Positions 31,681 to 41,640 are shown, counted from the stretch's first letter. The stretch: 64,000 nt of DNA from Aricia agestis (GCF_905147365.1 NC_056428.1:5238001-5302000); one strand, 5' to 3'. Notes: generated by a model from the letters alone, not told the origin. Program-made: numbers and translations.

Positions 31681-32050
31681 ACATACCGGTTTAAATCCAT
31701 GTTCGAAATGACACATTCAAAACATCACACGGCACACGTGAACTGTGACGTCACTCGCGAAAATCGCTTTCCGCGGACACTAGCGCGCATGACATTGAAA
31801 CATACTCACTCCCACACAGTTAGTGAAGAACTAAGCGCGAGTTGTTGAAAGCACGTGGCTAAGCTTACGGCGCCCTTCCATTGCGTTACCGCCGCTCTTG
31901 GAATATCGACTTTCTCCGCTTTCTTTAGAGTCCCTTTCTCAATGGTCTGTACTAGGACGTACTATTTTCGTCTTGTGCGCTATAAAAGTGCATTTCACCC
32001 GGTTTTGTCTTTGATAACGAGGTCGCTTCATCCTTTCTGATAATCTGGAA
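31681..32050. promoter_or_regulatory. CpG-rich promoter-like island
   Basis: About 370 bases that are much richer in CpG than anything nearby. It contains two E boxes CACGTG (31735-31740, 31852-31857), a 10-base CRE palindrome GTGACGTCAC (31745-31754), 'ccgcgg', 'agcgcgc' and a TATAAAAG at 31981-31988 (plus strand). No repeat family is recognised here, which sets it apart from most of the window. It may be a host promoter, possibly bidirectional. The TATA box would direct plus-strand initiation near 32012. A possible minus-strand first exon is described separately. Confidence 0.35.
31687..31700 (-). CDS. Possible first coding exon (start codon plus splice donor)
   Basis: On the minus strand an ATG at 31700-31698 lies in a strong context (AACATGG) and is followed after MDLNR-type codons by CG|GTATGT, a near-consensus splice donor (GT at 31686-31685), and then AT-rich sequence. 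An in-frame TGA upstream would fit a 5' UTR running back into the CpG-rich island. Everything is short enough to be chance. No downstream exon was found in the window. Confidence 0.2.
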
Positions 32051-32250
32051 GGTCCATTGTGGCCGATATTGAAAAAGTTTCGAGTTTAGCAATTCGTTGC
32101 AGGTCGGAAATTTTTTGCTGTGCGTTTTTCATACGAAGCATTTGACCTAAATAGGGTAACAAACAGATACTTTTTAATTTTTATATTACTGGTTAAATCA
32201 AATAAAAAAATTAAACGCAAAAAATATTAGTAGAATTAGTATTTAAGTTA

Positions 32251-33018
32251 CAGTAGTAGCATGGCCATCAGTAGAAATGCGAAAGTATAGACAAACTATG
32301 GAGATAAACTTAAGGTGAAGTCCGATCTTTTTTCGTTCCGAAAAATTCAATTAAAATCCCACTTTATGACAGACTATAGTCCAAAAAATTCAAATAATAT
32401 CCTTCTCTATGACATATATTATAGTCTGTCATAAAGTGGCATTTTAATTGCCGTGGTAAAGATCGGAACGGCACCTTAAGAGGATTCCACACCGCCCTTT
32501 TTTCCATACAAATGCTGTTCCCTATTTCCTCCCTGGATAATGCTAGTAGAGTTATAATTTTTTTCCTGAATATCTACGGCCACTAATACAATGTCCCTAT
32601 GTTTTCCTTTTTTTCATAATTTAATTATTAAATAAGATATGAACGTTCAAAAACCCAAAAAAATGGCCAGATTTTCCACTGTGTTCAGACGTCCAGAAAA
32701 CAGATTTGGCTAGATTATACAAAAAAAGCAAAACATAGGAACACAGCTCAAGCCTTTTTTTAATCTTTAATGAAAAAAGTACTTAAATCGGTTAAGTTTT
32801 GGAGAAGGAATCAGGGGACAACGAATCGTTGATTTTCTGGATTTTCTGCAGTTGTCTCTATCGCGTTCTGCGGTATAGGCTTGAGGTAAGGGAGACAGCT
32901 ATAGATATTACACGTACTTTTTTTTCATTTCTCTAGCCCCTGTTGTATCCTCTTAAGTTTATGTCCACAGTTTGTCCATACTTTCGCATTTCTACTGGTG
33001 GCCATACTAGGGCTACTG
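32251..33018. mobile_element. Foldback MITE (agtagaaatgcgaaagtat family), occupied copy
   Basis: Outer inverted ends 'ccatcagtagaaatgcgaaa', 'gtatagacaaactatggag' and complement, with inner 'aaaatcccactttatgaca' and its complement. The element is interrupted by the TTAA-flanked MITE at 32480-32952. The 38652-38996 copy shows the same sequence without that insertion. Ends here are decayed (cagtagtagcatgg / ccatactagggctactg). Confidence 0.8.
32480..32952. mobile_element. 473-bp TTAA-flanked MITE nested in another MITE
   Basis: Bounded by TTAA at 32476-32479 and 32953-32956. Ends GAGGATTCCACACC and complement GAGGATACAACAGGGGC. Homologues at 33232 and 51302 have the same limits and the same TTAA. 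The interior carries 'tgctgttccctatttcctcc', 'ctggataatgc', 'ggaacacagctcaagcc' and 'gaaggaatcaggggacaac'. Non-coding. Confidence 0.85.
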
Positions 33019-33231
33019 GTCTGTGGTAGAATAAATACATCCAGATCGTCTTTTTAATTAAGTTAACACGTTGACGGACAGTACTTCTGTACTGTGTTTT
33101 GTACAATATTTTTCATTTTTTTAAAACGTGCCAAAGTTTTGAGACATTAAAATACTGTATTTTTTACACTTCTAAGAGTCAGGGATGACTGATGACTGAT
33201 GTCTATTGATTTTATAAGCCCTTAACTTTAA

Positions 33232-33719
33232 GAGGACACAACACCGCCGTTTTTCCATACAAATGCTGTTCCCTATTTCCTCCCTGGATAATGCCGGTAG
33301 AATTATGATTGTTTCCTGAATATCTATGCATGTCCACTATTAGCATGTCTCTATGTTTTCTTTTTTTTCATAATTTTATTATTAAAAAAGATAAGAACTT
33401 CCAAAAACCCAAAAAAAATGGCAAGATTTTCCTCTGTGTTCAAACACCCAGAAACCAAAACTGGCTAAAATATACAAAAAAAAAAAACATAGGAACACAG
33501 CTCAAGCCTTGCTTTAATTCGTAATGAAAAAGTACTTAAATCGGTTAAGTTTTGGAGAAGGAATCAGCGGACAACGAATCGAAGATTTTCTGTTCTTTTA
33601 TTAGAACTTTTGTCGTGTTGTCTCTATCGCGCTCTGCGGTGGGAGACTTGAGATTGGTGAGACAGCAATACATTTTTCAAATACCTATTTTCAATTTCTC
33701 TCGCCCCTGGTGTATCCTC
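33232..33719. mobile_element. 488-bp TTAA-flanked MITE, second copy
   Basis: TTAA at 33228-33231 and 33720-33723. Left end GAGGACACAACACCGCCG, right complement GAGGATACACCAGGGGC. Matches 32480-32952 along its whole length and lies only 213 bases from the host of that copy. Open frames inside are chance. Confidence 0.85.
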
Positions 33720-33723
33720 TTAA

Positions 33724-34088
33724 GAAGGCGTTGGGAATTCTGGCTTATAATTATTATAAGTAGAAATCGTATGTAGCTTCACTTCAACTTTTTCTATTTC
33801 TGCGGTTTTATCTTTTTCATTAGTAGTTCTACCGGCGTGTAAAGATAAGACAAACTGAGACTTAAGATAGACCTCTTAAAACTGTGTCACGTTTGATTTC
33901 GTAATTTTACGTAGAAATCACATAAAGATTTAAGATTATTTGCTATTAATGTTGGTACGTAGTTAGTAAAACATTAATAATAATAAATGTATTCAATTTC
34001 ATGATATTATGAAATGACAATATAAATAGGAAAGTAGCACTTGTTTTTTTTTTTGGAAGTATATCTTTCTTCTTAGCTCTCTTTAAAA
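33724..34088. other. No recognised feature
   Basis: AT-rich, no open frame, foldback or family recognised. Confidence 0.4.
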
Positions 34089-34408
34089 TCTTATATATAA
34101 AATTCTCGTGTCACAATGTTAGTTACCGTACTCCTACGAAACGGCTATACTGATTTTTACCAAATTTTATATGCATAATATTCAGTAGGTCTGAGAATCG
34201 CCTATTGGATACTTTTTATATTGATAAGTGCAATTGTTGCATAAATAATAGTAAATTATTACAACTCGAGACTGACGGCGACCATTGTTTGTGCGACGGG
34301 ATAGCGATGGACGTTGCCATGGTGCCATACTTATTTAGTCACTTCAATAAAATAATACGGGCGAAATACTGTATATATTGGAAATACAACGTTTGCCGGG
34401 ACAACTAG
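34089..34408 (+). mobile_element. Complete 320-bp Helitron
   Basis: Starts TCTTATATATAAAATTCTCG after an A, then 'tgtcacaatgttagttaccg', 'tactcctacgaaacggct', 'gaccattgtttgtgcgac' and 'tatttagtcacttcaataaa', and ends 'caacgtttgccgggacaaCTAG' split as CTAG at 34405-34408 before T. It is the uninterrupted relative of the outer Helitron at 24168-24944. Confidence 0.85.
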
Positions 34409-34422
34409 TAATAATATAATAA

Positions 34423-34560
34423 CTAGATGACCCGGTGAACTTCGTATCACTTCCTTCCTAATAAAAACCTTCCCTGGACTACCAGGAATATTTCAAGACT
34501 AAAATTAGCCAAATCGGATCACCCGTTCTCGAGTTCTAGCGCGACCAACAGAACTAAAAA
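34423..34560 (-). mobile_element. Helitron 3' part (gtcatctag-type), minus strand
   Basis: On the minus strand it ends 'gatacgaagttcaccgggtc', 'atCTAG', preceded by 'gaaatattcctggtagtcc' and 'ccgatttggctaattttag'. Matches 7679-7823. The 5' TC is unclear. It stands only 14 bases from the preceding Helitron, both at TA-rich sites. Confidence 0.7.
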
Positions 34561-35198
34561 AACATTTTCATTTATTTAGATATTTCATAATCGGTTTTTG
34601 CGCATAGATTTTCGCCGCGCGTTAGACTGAGAGGGTGATAATAATATTATACTTTCTCTCCTACGCCGTGTCAATCGTCTGCTCTCCGTCTAACTAATTT
34701 TCCATCTTACCCATTCCAAAAAAGTGCACAATATCCCTAAAGAACATTTTATTAAAAAAAGTCTCTTTCGTAAGCGGCATCATGTGAATAAACTGCATTT
34801 TAATTGGTCATAAAAATTAACTTTTATGATGAGGTCAAGTTATCGGGTTTCTACACGAATTGCAGTAATTCACTGAATATCGAAACTAGTTTGAAAATGG
34901 AACTTTTATTTTGATTCAATCAAAATAAAAAATATATCTTTGGGTAAATCACTAATTTTTAAATCCCATTTTAAAACAGGCACACTATTTATCTAAAGTA
35001 AAATATGCAAAAATACATCTGTTTGTTTTTCACCTCTTTATGACTAAGCTATACAATTTTGGTGAAATTTAGATCCTGAGAAAGAACATATGATAGTCGT
35101 TTCGAAATTACGTAACGGTTCCCGTGTCATATACCAATAAAATAGCGGGCAACATCTTTTAACTATTCAAATTCATATCAATACTTGAATTCTAAATT
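34561..35198. other. No recognised feature
   Basis: AT-rich with no open frame or foldback recognised. 'tctttcggaattacg'-like remnants near 35100 ('tcccgtgtcatatacc', 'gcgggcaacatctttt') hint at an old Lep1-like Helitron. Confidence 0.35.
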
Positions 35199-35375
35199 CT
35201 AATAAGTATTATACCTAAATGCGAAAGTGTGTCTGTCTTAAATGTCTGTCTGTCTGTCTGTTACCTCTTCACGCCCATGCCGCTGAACCGATTTTTTTAA
35301 ATTTTGTTAATGGAGATACTTGGAGTCCCGGGAAAGGACAGTTTCCGCGCGATAAACGTATCTTGAGACAACAAG
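35199..35375 (+). mobile_element. Lep1-like Helitron, 3'-truncated
   Basis: Begins with 'tctaataagtattatacc', 'aaatgcgaaagtgtgtctg', a (tctg)n run, 'ttacctcttcacgcccatg', 'gagtcccgggaaaggacag' and 'tttccgcgcgataaacg'. The hairpin and CTAG are missing after about 35375. Confidence 0.75.
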
Positions 35376-35379
35376 AATA

Positions 35380-36265
35380 TTTTATTATCAAAATAAATAG
35401 TATGAAGAAATGATAAAGATAAAATCTTTTATTAATTCACTTTTTTGTTATCTATACAAACATAACTTTCGTTGGTGTGTAAATACTGACGTAAGTGATA
35501 TTTGGACAGCTGACCCAGGGGTCACTGTACCATTGTGTGAAATACTTACTATTATTGGAATAATAGAACAACTGTAAGCCCGTGATTCAAGTGCAAGTTG
35601 ATTTGAGATGAATTTATGATTGAAATAACATAAAAATAAAACTTTTTAAAAAAAGACTTTTATTTACACACTCTATAGTATAAAAGAAGAAAATAAATTA
35701 TTTTTCCTTTAATATTTTAAGTATAAAGTTATAACCTCATTATAATATTATACAATTTGCATGATAATAAAAGCTTGACGCGCGATTTGTAAATAAACTA
35801 GAACCATTTTAAGTGAGTAAATTAAAATTTAATTTTTAATTATTAAATTAATAAAATTTATTAAATTTACTATAAGCACCGTAGCTTATATCAACGTTCT
35901 GAAAGTATTTTCTTAAATTCTACTCAGAAATAAAAAAATAAAAAAATTTAATGTTGACATATTGTATAAATCTCGCGAGATGTTGATATCTTTTGACAAA
36001 CATTTTCAATGCCTTAAAAAATAATATAATACGCATTCAAAAGTTTACCTACTCAGTTGAATGAAATATAACCTTCCTTTTGAAAGTCAGTATAAATTAA
36101 TATTTGATGAATAACTCCCGTACAACATATTATAGCGGAATCATTCGCGTAGAAATTATTAAGCGCTATCGTTATAAGTGCTCTCGTGTTAAATTTAGCA
36201 AGTGCAGTGTATTGCATGCACTCGATATCTGATTTCGACGAAATCCCTTTATTCTGCTTATTTAT
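35380..36265. other. No recognised feature
   Basis: Very AT-rich stretch (A/T runs around 35640-35960) without open frames or recognised families. Confidence 0.4.
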
Positions 36266-36274
36266 ATACTTACA

Positions 36275-36567
36275 TAGGATTGCCAGGTCGCTTAACCAAA
36301 AAGCCGGACAAAGGAGCCAGCTTGGCCGGACATATGTAGAAAAAAGTCCTGCTATCGAGTACTTAGAATCTGAATATTTTCTGTTTTATTATAAACAATT
36401 TTACATTTTATTAGGTGTAAAATCTCCTAAAAATGGTAGATTTTCATATAAAATTTACCATTTTCCATTCAAAGCTCTACAAAAGCCGGACTCCTCTTAA
36501 TTTTGGCCGGACAAGCAATCAAAAAGCCTGACTGTGTCCGGCTTTATCCAGATGCCTGGCAACCCTA
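36275..36567. mobile_element. 293-bp hAT MITE with perfect 8-bp TSD
   Basis: A perfect 8-bp duplication TACTTACA lies at 36267-36274 and 36568-36575. Ends TAGGATTGCCAGG and complement TAGGGTTGCCAGG. Internal words 'gccggacaaaggagccag' and 'ggccggaca' recur in both orientations. The duplication length and the TAGGGTTGCCA-type terminus are typical of hAT. An open stretch across it is chance. Confidence 0.9.
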
Positions 36568-36660
36568 TACTTACAACATAATATTATACAGATTCAATCC
36601 ACTCCAGAGCCTATTAAACTGAGCGTGAGTTCCAGTATACTAGCCAGTGCATATGACGAC

Positions 36661-36775
36661 TAGAATAGAATAGAGGAGGGTAGAGTAGGGTAGGGTAGGG
36701 CAGGGTAGGGCAGGGTAGGGCAGGGTAGGGCAGGGCAAGGCAGGGCAGGGCAGATCAGATCAGAACAGAACAGAA
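36661..36775. repeat. G-rich pentamer minisatellite (TAGGG/CAGGG)n
   Basis: About twenty units of tAGGG, cAGGG and their variants, grading at both ends into tagaa and cagat/cagaa. The plus strand has more than four closely spaced GGG runs and could form G-quadruplexes. It is not the insect telomere repeat (TTAGG). Confidence 0.9.
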
Positions 36776-36788
36776 TTATAGTGTATGC

Positions 36789-37455
36789 TTGAACAATTGC
36801 AATCAGTTAAGACGTCGTTATTTTGATATTGCGCGTGCGAGGAGACAATTTACTATTTATAGCTTACTAAAGGTTACTATTTATAGCTTACTAAGCGTAA
36901 AAGATCTTGGTTTACATATCGATTCCTCTCTGACTTGGCAATTTCATGTTTCTAATGTGTCCAGCAAAGTCACTAACATACTACGATCCTTCTACCGGCT
37001 CAAAAATTTCCTTCCCACTCCGGTCAAGACCTTGCTGGTCCAGTCCTTATCTTTCCTATAATTGACTATGGTGACGTGTGCTATTTAGATCTTAATGCCG
37101 ACAAACTCGATAAAGTCGACCGATTGTTTAATAATTGCCTCCGATTCATATTCAACCTTAGAAAATACGACCATGTTTCTTCGTATTGCTCCAAGCTACA
37201 GTTACCAGTACGTCAGCGCCGCTCTTTGCGGGCACTGTGTGTGCTATATTCACTGCTGCATCATCCCCATATATCTCGCCCCTCACTTTCAATACCGTTG
37301 CAGCAGGCACGATAAAAACCTCCGATCCACTTCAAATCAGCTTTTAAGTTGCCCTTCCCACAAGTCAAGTTCCGTCCACTCTTCTTTTAATATCCAGGCT
37401 ATTCTCCTCTGGAACGCTCTTCCTAAGATTTTGATACATAATAGAAAATAATATT
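36789..37455 (+). pseudogene. LINE reverse transcriptase C-terminal fragment (LINE-C)
   Basis: Frame pieces encode 'SVKDLGLHIDSSLTWQFHV', 'VSSKVTNILRSFYRLKNFL', then 'DYGDVCYLDLNADKLDKVDR', 'NNCLRFIFNLRKYDHVSSY', 'RRSLRALCVLYSLLHHP' and 'SFNIQAILLWNALPK'. This is the thumb and C-terminal region of a CR1/Jockey-superfamily ORF2. It lacks motifs A to C, is broken by frameshifts near 37060 and 37310, and holds a short duplication (tactatttatagcttacta) near 36850-36895. It differs in sequence from LINE-A and LINE-B. Confidence 0.8.
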
Positions 37456-37469
37456 AAAACATTTTAGGT

Positions 37470-38030
37470 GTCTCCATACTGAACTGAAACAAAAACAATA
37501 TTTTTTTCATCTACCTACGCGTGTGGGGTATCTTTGGATAGGTCTTCAAAAATCATATCGAGGTTTCTAATATATTTTTTTCTAACCTGAATAGTTTGCG
37601 AGACAGATCCTCCATAGTGGTAAAATGTGTGCCCCCTCCATCTAAACTTCTAAAAATATATGATGTACAATACTAGATGTAGCAAGTAGCTTCGTTGTCG
37701 GTCCGTCTGTCTGTCTCCAGGCTGTATCTCAAGAACCGCTATAGCTAGACTTAAAAAAATATATATTTTAGGGGGCTGCCATACACCCAACGTGATTTTT
37801 TCAGCCTTTTTCGCTTTATATCAATAATGGCAAGAGGTCGCACTTGAATTTTTTACACATTCTTTTTTTATATGCGTTCTTTGTCTGTCCATAGCCAGGC
37901 ATATTTAATAATAATATTAAAATAAAATAAAAAATTAAGGGGGTTCCCATTAAAAAAAAACACAATTTTTAGCCTATTTCTGATCAGTATTGGCACGGAA
38001 CCCTTCGTGCGCGAGTCCGACTCGTAATTG
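37470..38030 (+). repeat. Interspersed repeat (cttggccggttttt family), composite copy
   Basis: The first part (37470-37680: 'cgcgtgtggggtatctttgg', 'gtttgcgagacagatcc', 'aaatgtgtgccccctcc') matches the middle of 39299-39897. The second part (37690-38030: 'gtctgtctccaggctgtatc', 'ggcacggaacccttcgtgcg', 'cgagtccgactcg') starts the family again in another subfamily. It looks like two elements fused or one recombined. Confidence 0.65.
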
Positions 38031-38460
38031 GCTGAATTTTTTATACGTCATAAATGATAAGCCAATTTAACTTTCACTAAATCAACTGCATTATAAAAAT
38101 AAATCAAAAACTTTTTAATTTCATAAAAATAAACCTGCTGCTGCGGAACCCATCATTTTACTTATTGAAGTAATGTTTTTCTTCATGGTCTACTTCATAA
38201 TTATAATTATGATATTATTATTGTGCTTCATTCAATCAAAATCGATTCAGCGCTTTCTAAACAAAAAAATGATGAACCTAATGTTAGAAGACAATCGTTT
38301 AGGAATAAGATATTTTGCATTACAACAAAATAGTTATTATGACGTGTTGAAGTATAATATACTATGTCATAGGTGTATCTTGGGCTTTAACTGACGGCGT
38401 GATTTCTGACTTCTGAGTTCTGAGACCACGTGCGATGATAGTTCATTTTATATTCATGTA

Positions 38461-38486
38461 ACACCTCCGTGGTCCAGTGGTTTAAT
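38461..38486 (+). mobile_element. SINE head fragment
   Basis: 'cacctccgtggtccagtggttta' has the A box of tRNA-derived lepidopteran SINEs. The B box is absent because the sequence passes into a MITE fragment at 38495. Confidence 0.45.
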
Positions 38487-38494
38487 CAGTGGTC

Positions 38495-38596
38495 TAGTTT
38501 GTACTAATTTGACATTCGTCCTTTTGTCAGTTTTGACAATTCATTCTGTGAATTGATTTGAGAAGAATTGCAAAATATGACTATTTTAGCCCCGCT
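38495..38596. mobile_element. Half of the gcggggctaaaatgg MITE
   Basis: 'gtactaatttgacattcgtc', 'cagttttgacaattcattc' and 'actattttagccccgc' match one half of 16836-17043 and 43997-44183. Confidence 0.7.
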
Positions 38597-38651
38597 TATT
38601 GTTTGATTGTCTATTAAGCGTCGGACAAGCATGTAAAAATGGATTCTGTAC

Positions 38652-38996
38652 CTGTAGCCCTAGCACGGCCACCAGTAGAAATGCGAAAGTATGGACAAAC
38701 TGTGGAGATAAACTTAAGGTAGCGTTCCGATCTTTTTTCGTTCCGTTCTTTACTGCAGCCAATCGCGACCGACAAAAATTCAATTAAAATGCCACTTTAT
38801 GATTCAATATAGTCCTAAAAATTCAAATAATATCCTACTTTATTACATATACTATAGTCTATCATAAAGTGGCATTTTAATTTAATTTTTGTCCGTCGCG
38901 ATTGGCTGCAGTAAAGGACGGAACGACACCTTTAGTTTATGTCCACAGTTTGTCTATACTTTCGCATTTCTACTGGTAGCCGTGCTAGGGCTACAG
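38652..38996. mobile_element. 345-bp foldback MITE, copy without insertion
   Basis: Ends CTGTAGCCCTAGCACGGC and complement, continuing inward as 'caccagtagaaatgcgaaag', 'tatggacaaactgtggag' and a second pair 'cagccaatcgcgaccgacaa' and complement, making most of the element one large hairpin. It is the same family as 32251-33018. Near 38931 it reads 'cgacacctttagtttatg' where the other copy carries the 473-bp TTAA element. No obvious target duplication. Confidence 0.85.
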
Positions 38997-39004
38997 GAGA
39001 AGTA

Positions 39005-39165
39005 ATTTTATAAAGCTATTGGATAGCTTTTATCGCGGGCCTTGATCTTACACTCAGGAGGCGGCGATGCGGCATTGCCAGACTTCGAAACGGTGCGTGT
39101 GTGCGTGCGACTACGGAACGGTGCGTGTATGCGAAGTATATTTGCATAGGTTGATATAATATGAT
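39005..39165 (+). repeat. Dispersed repeat (tagcttttatcgcgggc family), copy 1
   Basis: 'tatagcttttatcgcgggc'-type start, 'gcggcattgccagacttcg', 'cggtgcgtgtgtgcg' and 'tttgcataggttgat' match 49105-49300. Class unknown. Confidence 0.6.
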
Positions 39166-39171
39166 ATGGAA

Positions 39172-39207
39172 AAAATACGGCAGTCCACTCGGGGACTGCC
39201 GTATTTT
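39172..39207. repeat. Hairpin with 15-bp perfect arms
   Basis: Arms aaaatacggcagtcc and complement around 'actcgg', followed by a T run. It looks like a bacterial terminator but this is an animal genome. More likely a foldback tip. Confidence 0.7.
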
Positions 39208-39298
39208 CTTTTTTAATATATTTGCCCACCTGCTGTTACGTTTACTTATGCTGACAATCCCAGAAAGTAACATTTATTTTCTAAGTCTTACCAATAGC

Positions 39299-39897
39299 GT
39301 TTTTAGGGTTCCGTAGCCAAATGGCAAAAAACGGAACCCTTATAGATTCGTCATGTCTGTCTGTATGTCTGTCTGTCTGTCCGTCCGTATGTCACAGCCA
39401 CTTTTCTCCGAAACTATAAAAGCTATACTATTGAAACTTGGTAGGTAGATGAAGTCTGTGAACCGCTTTAAGAACTGAAACAAAAAAAAAATCATCTAAC
39501 CTATGCGTGTGAGGTATCTATGGATAGGTCTTAAAAAATCATATTGAGGTTTCTAATAACATTTTTTTCTAACCTGAGTAGTTTGCGAGAGAGACTCATC
39601 CAAAGTGGTAAAATGTGTGTCCCCCCCTCTCTAACTTCTAAAGGAGGGGCATGATAAGTCTAAAAAAAATATATTATGATGTACATTACTACAAAAACTA
39701 CCAACAAAAATTGATTCGAACGAGATCTACCCAGTAGTTTTTTTTATACGTCATAAATGGTAAACCTTAATTTAACTTTCATTAAATCAACTGAAATATG
39801 AAAATAAATTACAAACCTCTTAATTTCACAAAATATAACTTATTGCTGCTGAAGAACCCTTCATAGGCGAGTCCAACTCGCACTTGGCCGGTTTTAT
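39299..39897 (+). repeat. Interspersed repeat (cttggccggttttt family), complete
   Basis: Starts 'tttttagggttccgtagcc', with 'aaaaacggaaccctta', a (tctg)n run and 'ctccgaaactataaaagc', and ends 'gagtccaactcgcacttggc', 'cggtttta'. Same family as 20405, 37470, 56156 and 61465. Ends are T-rich rather than long inverted repeats. Its mode of transposition is unknown to me. Confidence 0.75.
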
Positions 39898-39899
39898 TT

Positions 39900-40770
39900 T
39901 TTTATTCTACGGGTAGTGGATGCCCTAAAAACGCCTACGAATTATGATAATTTACCCTAATTATTATCCGAAACAGTAACCAAGTCCAGCGAAGCTTGAA
40001 CAAAATTGTTGTTTCAGTATAATATTTCTGAAACTTAGTTTGTGGAGCGGGCCAACAGCGGTTATTATTTTAGTATGAATATTGAAATTAAAGATAACAC
40101 TCATTTATCCATTTATTTTCACAACTTGGAAAAACTGTATGTAATTTCATAGTTATAAAATATTCATGAAAATATTAATGAAAATATTATAAGATTACAG
40201 TAGACTTTTTGCTTGTGAATAGAAAGAAGCTTCTCAATAGAATTAGGTAATATGCCCCAAAAACGCCTACCAATTATGATAATTTACCCTTCACGCTGTC
40301 TTTTAAAAATCGAAAGTTTATTTAACATTATTGATCTCATCAGATGAATTATTAATTGCTTAGATAGATTTCAAATTCCAAGTTCTAAAAGCAACATTTT
40401 TGTAGCACTAAATTTAATGCTTAATAGAAAACCAAAATCGTTTGTAACTACGTTTGTTTGCATTTGATACAGTTGCTGATATAAATAAATAATAAGCTAT
40501 TTAAAATGAAATAGTAAAGTTGTAGCATATTTGCAGTTGTGTTCGGGCAAACTTTTTGCGGTCTGAGCATCTGCGACTAATTTCTATTTGCGGCCTATTC
40601 AGCCTGGAGCCTGGACAAAATTTCGCAGCCTTTTGCAGGTGCCAACTTTGGAATTCATATTTTAGAAATTATTTTACTGCGAATGATTATTTTTCTGCGT
40701 AAGGTTCTTTTACCATTGCCTGGTAGAAAGCGACGAAAAGCTTTTCAGAATGCATTCTGCTACTTCTTTG
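39900..40770. other. No recognised feature
   Basis: AT-rich. The phrase 'cctacgaattatgataattta' near 39931 recurs as 'cctaccaattatgataattta' near 40267. No coding frame recognised. Confidence 0.4.
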
Positions 40771-40775
40771 AGCTT

Positions 40776-40993
40776 TGTCCACACTGTGCCTTTTTCTGTT
40801 CGTCAAGGGCATGCGTTATAGCGCAGTCAACAGCGAACGTGAGGCATGCCCGCGACGCATGCATGCCTCTGACCGTATCCAAAACTTCAAAAATGTCAAT
40901 ATTGGCGTTGCGTTCCTTGACGCATTCATTATTGAATGCGCCAATATGAAAGTTGATGACGAAAATTGAAGATGAAAGTGCACTGTGTGGACA
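40776..40993. mobile_element. 218-bp MITE (tgtccacactgtgcc family)
   Basis: Ends TGTCCACACTGTGCC and complement TGTCCACACAGTGCAC. Inner words 'gttatagcgcagtcaacagc', 'gaacgtgaggcatgcc', 'ctgaccgtatccaa', 'gcgccaatatgaaagttga'. A shorter copy lies at 52044-52200. Open frames on both strands are incidental. Confidence 0.75.
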
Positions 40994-40999
40994 TGACTT

Positions 41000-41640
41000 A
41001 TGTTCTTTTGACAAACCCTTTTTATTACGAATATCTATTATAAAAAAAAAAACATCATTGACGAAGATGATCACTTACTAATTTTATATAATCAGGATAA
41101 TAATATTAATATTAGTCAGTTCACTATGTTATAGTCCCTTTAGATCTCGACCTACTAAAAGCTAAAGAATTTTCTGTAATACACTTTTCCATTAGAAGAA
41201 GAGATCTTGAACGGTGAATTGCTTCTTACCTCTTGTCATGGAAACTCCAATATAAAATACTCTGTAAAAAATTAAAAAATTTGTGACGGTTATTATTTTA
41301 AATTTAAAATATAAAATATGATTTAACAATTTATGAAAATTAATATTGCAATCGGTTACTACGTAAATTATAACGTGACCTAATTAATGTTCCTTCGTTA
41401 CCTATAATTGGTTTCACATTAAAAGTCCACAATAATATACGGGGAAAACCGAATATGAAATTTTATATATCGGGGTCAGTGTACACCTAAACGAGGCTTT
41501 TTGACTAAAATAGATTATATAGAGTAACGCTTATCAACATTTGAATTTTGGCGCGATGAATGAAAACTTTTCGAGAAAGGCTTACTGTGTTGGAAGGGAT
41601 TGTAAAAAATGTGTGTGTGTTGAAATTAGTCGCTCAAACC
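41000..41640. other. No recognised feature
   Basis: AT-rich sequence before the long inverted repeat. No open frame or family recognised. Confidence 0.4.

Noticed and set aside
31855..32040. Open frame in the CpG-rich island (plus strand)
   Set aside because: It has no ATG start (begins GTG), no known domain, and overlaps the putative TATA box. The promoter reading fits better.
36186..36500. 104-codon open frame
   Set aside because: It enters the hAT MITE at 36275 and has no recognisable domain. The frame is a chance product of MITE sequence.
36661..36775. Telomere-like repeat
   Set aside because: Units are TAGGG/CAGGG, not the insect TTAGG, and grade into other pentamers.
40683..41074. 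Three overlapping open frames on both strands
   Set aside because: All lie over the tgtccacactgtgcc MITE. Its second copy at 52044 does not keep any of the frames.
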